A DNA stretch of 38,653 nt, taken from positions 1-38,653 of the forward strand of contig JBAZTO010000043.1 in NCBI GenBank assembly GCA_041661865.1, written 5' to 3'. The translations under genes and the position numbers were made by a program. Under the pieces are notes generated by a model, which saw only the letters and a list, made by a program, of their open reading frames with translations, was not told the origin of the DNA and did no database searches. Shown piece after piece: positions 32,521-38,653 of this stretch (positions within the stretch are counted from its first letter, which is position 1; each line of letters opens with the position of its first letter). Source of the DNA: JBAZTO01 sp041661865 (GTDB taxonomy: Bacteria; Planctomycetota; Phycisphaerae; SM23-33).

Positions 32521-33564
32521 ATGCGAACGGGCACGAAATCATTGACGATCGCCGCCTGGCTGGCGCTGGCCGCGTGCGGCGTGCTGGCCGGCTGGGTCGC
32601 TCCCCGCCCGGCGATGTCGCAACAGGCCCAGCGCCCATCGGCCGATGGCCAACAGCCTGGCGCCGCGGCGCCCGAGCAGGCCAGGCCCGACGAATCGGCC
32701 TTCCCCGACCGCCAGTCGGCTCCCGTCATCGCGCCGCGTATGCTGATCAAAGTGCCCGAGGAAGCGCCCCCGCAGGTTCTGGAGCAGCGCGTCTTCAACC
32801 GTCGCTGCCGCCTGGTCAAGCCTTCGGGCAGTGCGTGGTTTGTGCTGGAGTTTTTCAGCGAGCCCGACCAGCCGGCCCTGCCGCCGCAACGCGTCCTGCC
32901 ATGCCAGTGGCTGGCGCTGATGGAGCAGCAGAACAGCCCGGACAAGGTTTTCCATGTCACCGGCGACCTGACGGGCTATCACGCGGCTCTCTACATCCTG
33001 CCGGTGGCCGTCACGAGCGACGCGCCGATCTCGGCCGAGCCGGTGGTGCCGACAGGCCCCGCGGCAACGGGCAAGAAGAAGGCACCCCCGGCTGCCAGTT
33101 CCCCGACGGCGACTCCTTTGCCCGCGCCTGCCATCCGGCCCGCCGGTTCTCAGCCATCCGCGCAGGATCGCCCCGACAGCAAGGCCATTCTCGCCCAGAT
33201 GCTCGTCAACCGCCCCGGCAAGCCCATGACCATGCCGGCCCTCATCGGTCGTGCGCCGGCCGACAACACGCCGTCGGTCGCGCCGCTGCCGACCCGCGAA
33301 CTGGTGCCGGTGGACTCCACCCAGATGATGGTGATCGACCGCACCGTCCGCATCCAGCGGCGGGGCGAGTGGTACGAGGCGAGGTTCCTCTCGGACAACA
33401 CCCTTCAGGAGCGGCCTATCCGCCTGCTGCCCAACTCGCTGCTGGAGCGGGCGGAGAAAATCCCAGGCCGCATCCGAATCACCGGGGTCATCCAACGCTA
33501 CAAGGACCAGGATTTCCTGCTGCTCCGCAAGGTGATTCTCTACCGCGATATGGGCCAGTTCTAG
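32521..33564 (+). CDS. Exported proline-rich hypothetical protein
   Basis: A protein of about 347 residues. The signal peptide runs MRTGTKSLTIAAWLALAACG to about AMS; an LAACG stretch near 16-20 resembles but does not clearly form a lipobox. A conserved-looking beta block (about 75-165, RVFNRRCRLVKPSGSAWFVLEF...FHVTGDLTGYHAALYILP) is followed by a Pro/Ala/Ser-rich linker (about 180-245). A second beta block (about 260-347, MVIDRTVRIQRRGEWYEARF...ILYRDMGQF) shares the same F-x-x-R-x-C/I-R-I-x pattern. It is probably periplasmic. No family is recognised. The ribosome-binding site is weak. Confidence 0.6.
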   Translation: MRTGTKSLTIAAWLALAACGVLAGWVAPRPAMSQQAQRPSADGQQPGAAAPEQARPDESAFPDRQSAPVIAPRMLIKVPEEAPPQVLEQRVFNRRCRLVKPSGSAWFVLEFFSEPDQPALPPQRVLPCQWLALMEQQNSPDKVFHVTGDLTGYHAALYILPVAVTSDAPISAEPVVPTGPAATGKKKAPPAASSPTATPLPAPAIRPAGSQPSAQDRPDSKAILAQMLVNRPGKPMTMPALIGRAPADNTPSVAPLPTRELVPVDSTQMMVIDRTVRIQRRGEWYEARFLSDNTLQERPIRLLPNSLLERAEKIPGRIRITGVIQRYKDQDFLLLRKVILYRDMGQF

Positions 33565-33629
33565 AGATTTGTCGCAGATAAAGCGAGGAGTGCCGCTGCT
33601 GCGATATTTGCATCAGTGTCGACTCCGAG

Positions 33630-33668
33630 CACGGCTGCACACGACGCAGCCGTGGCACCCAACGCCGT
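33630..33668 (-). repeat. Hairpin element, ACACGAC loop, GCACCC flank
   Basis: Arms CACGGCTGC (33630-33638) and GCAGCCGTG (33646-33654) enclose loop ACACGAC and are followed by GCACCCAACGCCGT. The loop is identical to that at 17240-17246 though the stems are unrelated, and the stem is identical to that at 4085-4129. The flank links it to the remnants at both window ends. It sits upstream of the radical SAM gene. Confidence 0.75.
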
Positions 33669-33791
33669 GATGCGACGGCGCCTGCGCCTTCTGGAATCGT
33701 CTTCGCACTCCGCACTTTGGTTTCCTGGTGCTAGGATTAGTCACCGGCATTGCGGCCGCAGGGATCAACGCATTGGGGAGAGGGCGAATCG

Positions 33792-34820
33792 ATGGCTGAA
33801 AAACACGAGGCGATGCTGTGGGAGGTCATGGACGGCCGGCGGGTCAAGTGCAAGCTCTGTGGGCACGGTTGCATTATCGCCGCCGGCAAGTACGGGCTCT
33901 GCGCCGTCCGCGAGAATATCGCCGGCGCGCTCAAGACGCTCAATTACAGCGCGCTGGTCGCCATTCACGTCGATCCCATCGAGAAGAAGCCCCTCTTCCA
34001 TTTTCTGCCGGGGACACGGAGTTTGTCGGTGGCGGCCGCGGGCTGCAATTTCCAGTGCGAGTTCTGCCAGAACTGGGAGATCTCCCAGTCGCCCCGCGAC
34101 GGCAGGACTATCCGCGGCGAGGCCGTCTCGCCCGAGCAGATCGTCTCGGCCGCCGTCAACTACGATTGCCCGTCCATCAGCTACACCTACACCGAGCCGA
34201 CGGTCTATTTTGAACTGGCCTACGACACCTGCAAGCTCGCCCGCCAGAGGAGCCTGCGGAACTGTTTTGTGTCCAACGGCTTTATGACGCCCCTGGCCGT
34301 CGAGACCATCGCCCCGTACCTGGACGCCATCAACGTCGATCTCAAGGCCTTCCGCGACGAGACGTACCAGAAGATCATGCGGGGCCGGCTCGAGCCGGTC
34401 CTGACCTGCCTCAAGGCACTGGTCAAGGCGGGGATCTGGCTGGAGGTGACGACGCTGGTCGTGCCGGGCATGAATGACTCGCCCGAAGAATTGCGGGACA
34501 TCGCCCTGTTCATCGCCCGCGACCTGGGGCCGCAAGTGCCCTGGCACGTCAGCCGCTTCCACGGCGACTACAAGATGAGCGGCACGCCCGCCACGCCGAT
34601 CAGCACGCTGGAACTGGCCTGCCGGATGGGGAAGGACGCGGGGCTCAGGTACGTCTACGCCGGCAACGTGCCCGGTCAGCCGGCCGAGCGGACGATCTGC
34701 CCTTCCTGCGGCCACGTGGTGATCGACCGCGTGGGCATGTCCACGCGGGCCATCGACATGAAGGACGGCCGTTGCGGCCGCTGCGACCACGCGATCGAGG
34801 GCTTCTGGTCGGCGCGCTAA
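33792..34820 (+). CDS. amrS: AmmeMemoRadiSam-system radical SAM enzyme
   Basis: A 342-residue radical S-adenosylmethionine enzyme. The cluster motif is CNFQCEF-C (Cys85, Cys89, Cys92, the CxxxCxxC pattern). An N-terminal group of four cysteines (20, 23, 27 and 37, in KCKLCGHGC and YGLCAVRE) and a C-terminal zinc-ribbon-like CPSCGHVV...CGRCDHA probably bind further metal. FHFLPGTRSLSVAAAGCNF and VEVTTLVVPGMNDSPEELRDIA-like stretches are typical of the family named for its association with AMMECR1 and Memo domains; neither partner is present nearby. The reaction is not established. GAGGG lies 8 bases before the ATG. Confidence 0.88.
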   Translation: MAEKHEAMLWEVMDGRRVKCKLCGHGCIIAAGKYGLCAVRENIAGALKTLNYSALVAIHVDPIEKKPLFHFLPGTRSLSVAAAGCNFQCEFCQNWEISQSPRDGRTIRGEAVSPEQIVSAAVNYDCPSISYTYTEPTVYFELAYDTCKLARQRSLRNCFVSNGFMTPLAVETIAPYLDAINVDLKAFRDETYQKIMRGRLEPVLTCLKALVKAGIWLEVTTLVVPGMNDSPEELRDIALFIARDLGPQVPWHVSRFHGDYKMSGTPATPISTLELACRMGKDAGLRYVYAGNVPGQPAERTICPSCGHVVIDRVGMSTRAIDMKDGRCGRCDHAIEGFWSAR

Positions 34821-34886
34821 AACGCCAGGGCAAAAGGGAAAACCTTCGGCGCCATAAGAGTGGCTGTAGCTGAAAACCGGCCGCGG

Positions 34887-34961
34887 TTACTTCTTGCGGC
34901 GGTTGCGGCGCTCGCGGCGCTTCTTGGAGCCGATTTTCCTGCGGCGTCTTGGCTTGCTCAT
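34887..34961 (-). CDS. 24-residue highly basic peptide, COX24/bTHX-like ribosomal candidate
   Basis: The frame encodes 24 residues: MSKPRRRRKIGSKKRRERRN followed by RRKK. Eighteen of the 24 are Arg, Lys or other charged or polar residues, a pattern seen in very short ribosome-associated proteins annotated in bacteria as AURKAIP1/COX24-domain or THX-like. GAGGTAGGA lies directly before the ATG. It is antisense to nothing known; the flanking genes are the radical SAM gene and the histidine kinase, both on the plus strand. It is below the size limit of most gene finders. The family call is inference from composition and pattern. Confidence 0.6.
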   Translation of the reverse strand: MSKPRRRRKIGSKKRRERRNRRKK

Positions 34962-35399
34962 TCCTACCTCGTACTGAGTATCGTTAGTTTCTATCGCTGC
35001 CGGTTTATCAAAGATGAGGAATCATACACGCTAAGAGGGCCGCTGTCTACCCTCCAACTTCAACCCTCCAGGGCAAACGCACCCAAAAGGAAACCTTAGC
35101 CGCGAATTACGCAGATTACGCGAATTCCAAGAGATAAAGAACTAAAAGCAAGGCCAGGAAAATTGGTAGGGCGTGCAACTTGTTGCACGCGGAATGAAGC
35201 TTATGGGCTTTTTCTTTTCGCGGCTGTCTTCGCGGAATTCGCGGCTGATTTATAAATGGGTCGGGTACGGTGGCCCGCCCGCCCAGAGGCCTACACTGAT
35301 GTGTGGGAATTGCCCCACGTCCTTGGAACGAGACCGCAGAGAACGGCATCGGATGTTCGCCGTTTGGCAGCCTGCCGCTGCCGGAAAGAGAGCCCATTC
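34962..35399. other. Intergenic region with MITE-like inverted repeat
   Basis: These 438 bases separate the small basic peptide gene from the histidine kinase gene. The left part (34962-35095) should contain the promoter of the peptide gene on the minus strand. The central part is the inverted-repeat element at 35098-35246. The right part leads to the kinase start without a clear promoter. I see no further gene. Confidence 0.5.
35098..35246. repeat. MITE-like element, 11-bp terminal inverted repeats and inner palindrome
   Basis: AGCCGCGAATT (35098-35108) and AATTCGCGGCT (35236-35246) are perfect inverted ends of a 149-bp AT-richer segment. It contains further GCGAATT-type motifs near each end (35110-35126 and 35218-35236) and an inner palindrome GCGTGCAAC/GTTGCACGC (35171-35190). 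There is no coding capacity, so any movement would need a transposase in trans. Confidence 0.5.
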
Positions 35400-36773
35400 A
35401 TGCAGCCCGAAGCCCAACTCCCCGCCCGCGGTACACGACCAGTCGCCGGACCATCCCTGGGGGCGCCCCGACCGTCCCAGGAGGCATCCCAACCGTGCGG
35501 GCGTCGCATCGAAGTGGCCGAGGACGTCGCGGCGGAATGCGCGAAGTTCGAGCGGGTTCTGTCCGACATTGCCAGCCGGCTTTCCAACGCGGGCGACGGC
35601 CAGTTCGATGACGTGGTGACCGGCTGCCTCCGCACGCTGGTGGAATCCCTGGGGTTTGATCGCAGCACGCTCATGGCCTTCTCCGAGCATGGGCACCGAT
35701 TCCAGGTGACCCATTCCTGGGGGGTCGAGGGCGTTCCTCCCGTTCCCATCGGCACGACGGTCGATGCGGAGGGGCCGTGGTACACGCACCAGATTCGCAG
35801 CGGCCACGTCGTGAGCGTCTCCAGTTCGATTGATCTGCCCGCCGCGGCGGCCAAGGAGCGCGCGTACCTGCTGAGCAGCGGTCTGAAGTCAAGCCTCACG
35901 ATCCCGCTGCTGATGGAGGGGACGATCGTGGGGGCCCTGGGTTTCGGCAGCTTTCGAAGCGAAAGGCGATGGCCCCTGGGATTGGTGTCGCGCTTGCGTT
36001 TGGCGGGGGAGGTTCTGGCCCTGGGCATGCGGCGGCACCAGTATGCCAAGGCCCTGACGACGCTGTCCCAGACCGTGGAGGAGGTGTCCCTGGACCACGC
36101 CGGGCCGAATGTGGCGCGAGCGGACCAGTTCCGCCGGCGGGCCATGCACTTGATGCAGGCCGAGCACCAGGAACGCCGCCGCATGGGACAGGTCCTGCAC
36201 GAGGATGTCATGCAGATTCTGACGGCGGTCGGGATGTTCATGCAGTCCGCCGATGCCGCCGATGCCGACCGTCGCCCGGCGGAGGCCGCGCAGGCGATGT
36301 CGCTGCTGAGGGAGGCCCTGGCCAAGCTCCGGCAGTTGACGGTGGAACTCCGCCCCGGAGCGGTTTGTGAGATGGGCGTGTCCGACGGCTTCCGATGGCT
36401 GGCCAACCAGATGCGGCGGAGGTACGAACTGGATGTCGATCTCCAGATCGACGAAGCGGTGGAGCCGGTCAGCCAGAGCCTCAGGCCCTTCCTTTATGAC
36501 AGCGCGAGAAAACTGCTGGATAACGTAGCCGTCCACTCCGGCTGCAAGTGCGCCCGGCTGGAACTGCGTCGGGTCGATTCAAAGGACATACGCCTGACGG
36601 TGAGGGATGAAGGCGTCGGGTTCAACCCTTCGGCCGCCGGGGAACTTGGCAACGGTTCTTTCGGGCTCTTCAGCATCCGGGAGCAGGCCGAACTGCTGGG
36701 CGGCACGCTGGAAGTGCAGAGCGCCCCCGGCCAGGGAACACGGGCCATTGTCACCGTCCCTTTGATGGACTGA
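35400..36773 (+). CDS. GAF-domain sensor histidine kinase (HisKA_3-like), orphan
   Basis: A 457-residue soluble kinase. After a proline-rich start, a GAF domain occupies about 55-215 (TLVESLGFDRSTLMAF, IPLLMEGTIVGALGFGSF). The dimerisation helix carries QERRRMGQVLHEDVMQIL with the phospho-acceptor His267. The ATPase domain has the N box KLLDNVAVHSG (Asn375), G1 DEGVGF and the G2-like GNGSFGLFSIREQAELLGG, ending in TRAIVTVPL. This resembles NarX/DesK-type kinases, which usually pair with LuxR-type regulators; none is present here. There is no membrane helix, so it likely senses an intracellular signal. ATG 35400 has only a weak ribosome-binding site; the frame is open further upstream. Confidence 0.85.
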   Translation: MQPEAQLPARGTRPVAGPSLGAPRPSQEASQPCGRRIEVAEDVAAECAKFERVLSDIASRLSNAGDGQFDDVVTGCLRTLVESLGFDRSTLMAFSEHGHRFQVTHSWGVEGVPPVPIGTTVDAEGPWYTHQIRSGHVVSVSSSIDLPAAAAKERAYLLSSGLKSSLTIPLLMEGTIVGALGFGSFRSERRWPLGLVSRLRLAGEVLALGMRRHQYAKALTTLSQTVEEVSLDHAGPNVARADQFRRRAMHLMQAEHQERRRMGQVLHEDVMQILTAVGMFMQSADAADADRRPAEAAQAMSLLREALAKLRQLTVELRPGAVCEMGVSDGFRWLANQMRRRYELDVDLQIDEAVEPVSQSLRPFLYDSARKLLDNVAVHSGCKCARLELRRVDSKDIRLTVRDEGVGFNPSAAGELGNGSFGLFSIREQAELLGGTLEVQSAPGQGTRAIVTVPLMD

Positions 36774-36778
36774 TGCTA

Positions 36779-36802
36779 CGTGGCCGCAAACGCCGCGACC
36801 AC
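36779..36802 (-). repeat. Degenerate copy of the CGTGGTCGC hairpin element
   Basis: CGTGGCCGC (36779-36787), loop AAACGCC, GCGACCAC (36795-36802). It is like 4582-4606 in orientation, loop and right arm; the left arm has one change that weakens pairing, and the GCACCC flank is missing. It starts 6 bases after the kinase stop codon. Confidence 0.65.
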
Positions 36803-36808
36803 ATATCG

Positions 36809-36834
36809 GGAGGTGGGGTTCCTACCCCACCTCC
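36809..36834. terminator. Possible bidirectional terminator between convergent genes
   Basis: GGAGGTGGGGT (36809-36819) and ACCCCACCTCC (36824-36834) form a perfect 11-bp GC-rich stem with a 4-base loop, lying between the ends of the kinase gene and the convergent membrane gene. The plus-strand tail TGTTCTCTATCTTTC is T-rich without a long run. Position fits a terminator. Confidence 0.5.
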
Positions 36835-36862
36835 TGTTCTCTATCTTTCGCCCCGCGCCCAG

Positions 36863-38497
36863 CTACTTGCCCAGGGTCAGCGAGATGTCGCCCTTTTCGG
36901 TCTTCCTGTCAAAGGGCGTTCCGCCGTCGTCTTGCAGATCAGAGCCCACGCTGTAGATGACGCATTGACCGTCGGCCTTTCGGGCCAGCTTCATGCCCTG
37001 GCCGGTGAAGGGATCGGTCGGCACGGCGAGGATATATTTGGGCGTGAGCGAGTCGAGCTTATCGGGAAACGCGCCGTGGTCGAGCCGGTATTGCCATAGG
37101 GCCACGCCCAGCAATGCGAGTTGGTGCTGAGCATCCGCCCTGGCCACGAGTGTCGCCGCCCGTGACAATGCTGGCGTAATGACGGCCGCCAGGAGCCCGC
37201 CCAACCCGCGTGCATTTGCCGCCTTTTCCATGTCGCCATCCAGTTCGTTCCATTTGACGCGGGCTTCATGGCACGGCTGGCCCGAAAGGGTCACGATTCT
37301 ATTCATCCACCGGAGATACGCGGCCACGTCCTGGCTCCAAAAGAAGACGCGATAGGGATTTGCCAGCGTATCTGTGACATAAGTGCGGGGTGCAGGCAGG
37401 GATACGTCGGCGAAAGCGGCCGAAGGACTATGCGTTGTGAAAAAGGAAAGCCCGAACGCCTTTTCCATCCGCAGACTTCTTTGAAGTGCCGCCGTGAAGC
37501 TGAAGGCAGAGTTGAGTTTCAGGGCATTGAGGCTTTCGCTGGTTGGTGCGTGCTTTTCCAAAACCTGCTGCAATGTATTGACGCTCTTGGCGTCGATCGC
37601 GATGGCCACGAGGAGCGTGACAAGCGGCGGCTCGGCGGTGCAATGGTCTGCGAGGGCGAAGCTGGCGCTGAGGTCCTTCATGGCATCGACCATGCGTCCT
37701 TGATCGGCATGCACACCTGCGGATAACCAAAGCAGACGCGCCAGATCCCGAACTTTCCCCAGCGGAGGCAGGAGAACATCAATCGCAGGTGGATTGTATT
37801 GCGTTCCGAAATTGCAGGCGGGAAGTTGCCCGGCCTTATGAAGCAACTCGATCACCGGGCCTTGTTTCGCAAGGAAATCGAGCATCTGTTTGTTATTGGG
37901 GTCGAAATCTCCCTTGTCCGGTTGCAGCCACCCGGCAACGACCTTGCCCCATTCCACATTGCCGTCCTTCTGTGCATCCAGAATCTCCCATGCTTGTCGA
38001 TAGAGAATGGCGGCGTTCTGGGCGTCGGGGATTCTCGGCGGGGAGACGGACAGGGCCAAGGCGCCCGCTTCGATTCTCAGGGTGGCCATTTCCTGCCGAA
38101 CGGCCAGGTCGAGGTTCCAGAATGTGATGCACGTCAGAAGGAGCGATACCGCCCAGATCAGCGACAGTCGGCCTAGTCGCCAGCCGGCGGCGGCTGGGCG
38201 GCCATCCAGCGCAGCGGGTCGGCGGTTGCGCCTGATCATGACGATGGCGGCTATGGCGACCAGGCCGCCCGCGACCGACGCTGAAATCAGCGGCGCCAAG
38301 GCCCCACCCGTGAAGAATTGCACCTCGGCAAATTCTCCGATGGCCGCCACCCACGGCAAGGGCGCGAGAATGATCCATGCGATGCGGACGAGCCATCGCC
38401 GCCCGCGGCGCTGAATGCCGGACAGGATTCTCAACCCCATCGCCACGAAGAGCACCGAGGTGACGGCCGCTTCCAGCCAGAACAGGATGTGTCCCAT
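36863..38497 (-). CDS. Large membrane protein with secretin-pilin-like C-terminus, unknown function
   Basis: A 544-residue protein. Four hydrophobic helices lie in the first 130 residues (about 7-24, 38-55, 66-86 and 110-128), followed by a long helical periplasmic or cytoplasmic part. The last 90 residues (LALLGVALWQYRLDHGAFPDKLDSL then PTDPFTGQGMKL and VIYSVGSDLQDDGG) resemble the mature part of GspG-type pseudopilins, a C-terminal pattern common in planctomycete proteins of unknown role. AGGAG lies 7 bases before the ATG, so the start is secure. It is convergent with the kinase gene. No catalytic motif is recognised. Confidence 0.75.
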   Translation of the reverse strand: MGHILFWLEAAVTSVLFVAMGLRILSGIQRRGRRWLVRIAWIILAPLPWVAAIGEFAEVQFFTGGALAPLISASVAGGLVAIAAIVMIRRNRRPAALDGRPAAAGWRLGRLSLIWAVSLLLTCITFWNLDLAVRQEMATLRIEAGALALSVSPPRIPDAQNAAILYRQAWEILDAQKDGNVEWGKVVAGWLQPDKGDFDPNNKQMLDFLAKQGPVIELLHKAGQLPACNFGTQYNPPAIDVLLPPLGKVRDLARLLWLSAGVHADQGRMVDAMKDLSASFALADHCTAEPPLVTLLVAIAIDAKSVNTLQQVLEKHAPTSESLNALKLNSAFSFTAALQRSLRMEKAFGLSFFTTHSPSAAFADVSLPAPRTYVTDTLANPYRVFFWSQDVAAYLRWMNRIVTLSGQPCHEARVKWNELDGDMEKAANARGLGGLLAAVITPALSRAATLVARADAQHQLALLGVALWQYRLDHGAFPDKLDSLTPKYILAVPTDPFTGQGMKLARKADGQCVIYSVGSDLQDDGGTPFDRKTEKGDISLTLGK

Positions 38498-38544
38498 GAT
38501 CTATCTCCTAATCGTTCAGGGCGGTTGATGTCCCGATGGAGCCG

Positions 38545-38571
38545 TGGGTGCCATGCAACGCCGTAAACTAA
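38545..38571 (+). repeat. Collapsed hairpin-repeat remnant (right window end)
   Basis: This 27-bp copy of the sequence at 105-131 is inverted and has two differences. It lies 48 bases upstream of the large membrane protein gene. The remaining bases to 38653 hold a 12-bp palindrome CTGCATATGCAG near 38600 and a TATAAT-like sequence near 38615, with no gene attached inside the window. Confidence 0.5.
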
Positions 38572-38653
38572 ACTGGGGGGAGGCTCGCTGCAACGACCTG
38601 CATATGCAGCAGTTATAATTTATAGAACGCGCGCATAATCCGGCCTCCTTTTG

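Overview
The window looks like about 38.7 kb of a GC-rich chromosome from a planctomycete, most likely class Phycisphaerae. This rests on inference: a full peptidoglycan and division (dcw) cluster that lacks ftsA and ftsZ after ftsQ, several planctomycete-style exported or TPR proteins of unknown function, an Aquifex-type aconitase, and intergenic spaces full of short palindromic repeats. A perfect parS-like palindrome (4261-4276) and dnaA with candidate DnaA boxes (28356-28421) suggest the window lies in the origin-proximal part of the chromosome.

Layout. 1-3.8 kb: a membrane protein with a TPR tail, a tiny membrane-anchored coiled-coil protein and a TPR-like lipoprotein. 3.8-6.4 kb: repeat-rich sequence holding the parS site and a lower-GC exported beta-propeller-like gene, bracketed by inverted copies of one hairpin element. 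6.4-22.9 kb: the dcw cluster, all on the plus strand: mraZ, a small unknown gene, rsmH, a double-LysM protein, an ftsL-like gene, ftsI, murE, murF, mraY, ftsW, murG, murC, murB, ddl, ftsQ. MurE carries the DNPR motif of meso-diaminopimelate-adding enzymes, so the cluster encodes cytoplasmic precursor synthesis, lipid I/II formation and the septal SEDS/PBP pair. 22.9-26.5 kb: metal and redox functions: nikR convergent with a fur-family regulator, tpx, a permease fused to a heavy-metal-binding domain, and a truncated TIGR02757/DUF2400 gene. 26.8-29.4 kb: dnaA and a GNAT-like protein. 29.5-38.5 kb: an exported protein, aconitase, another exported protein, an AmmeMemoRadiSam-type radical SAM enzyme, a 24-residue very basic peptide gene missed by length cut-offs, an orphan GAF histidine kinase and a large membrane protein of unknown function.

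The most unusual layer is the dispersed hairpins. One family has a GGGTGCC flank, a short conserved loop (G-G/T-C/T-G-T-G/T-T) and stems that differ between copies yet stay base-paired. A second family has the GTAG...CTAC ends of REP/BIME elements. Palindromic elements occupy four junctions inside the dcw cluster (ftsI/murE, murF/mraY, mraY/ftsW, ftsW/murG), and one of them creates a false upstream start for mraY. No CRISPR array, rRNA, tRNA, transposase gene or prophage was recognised.
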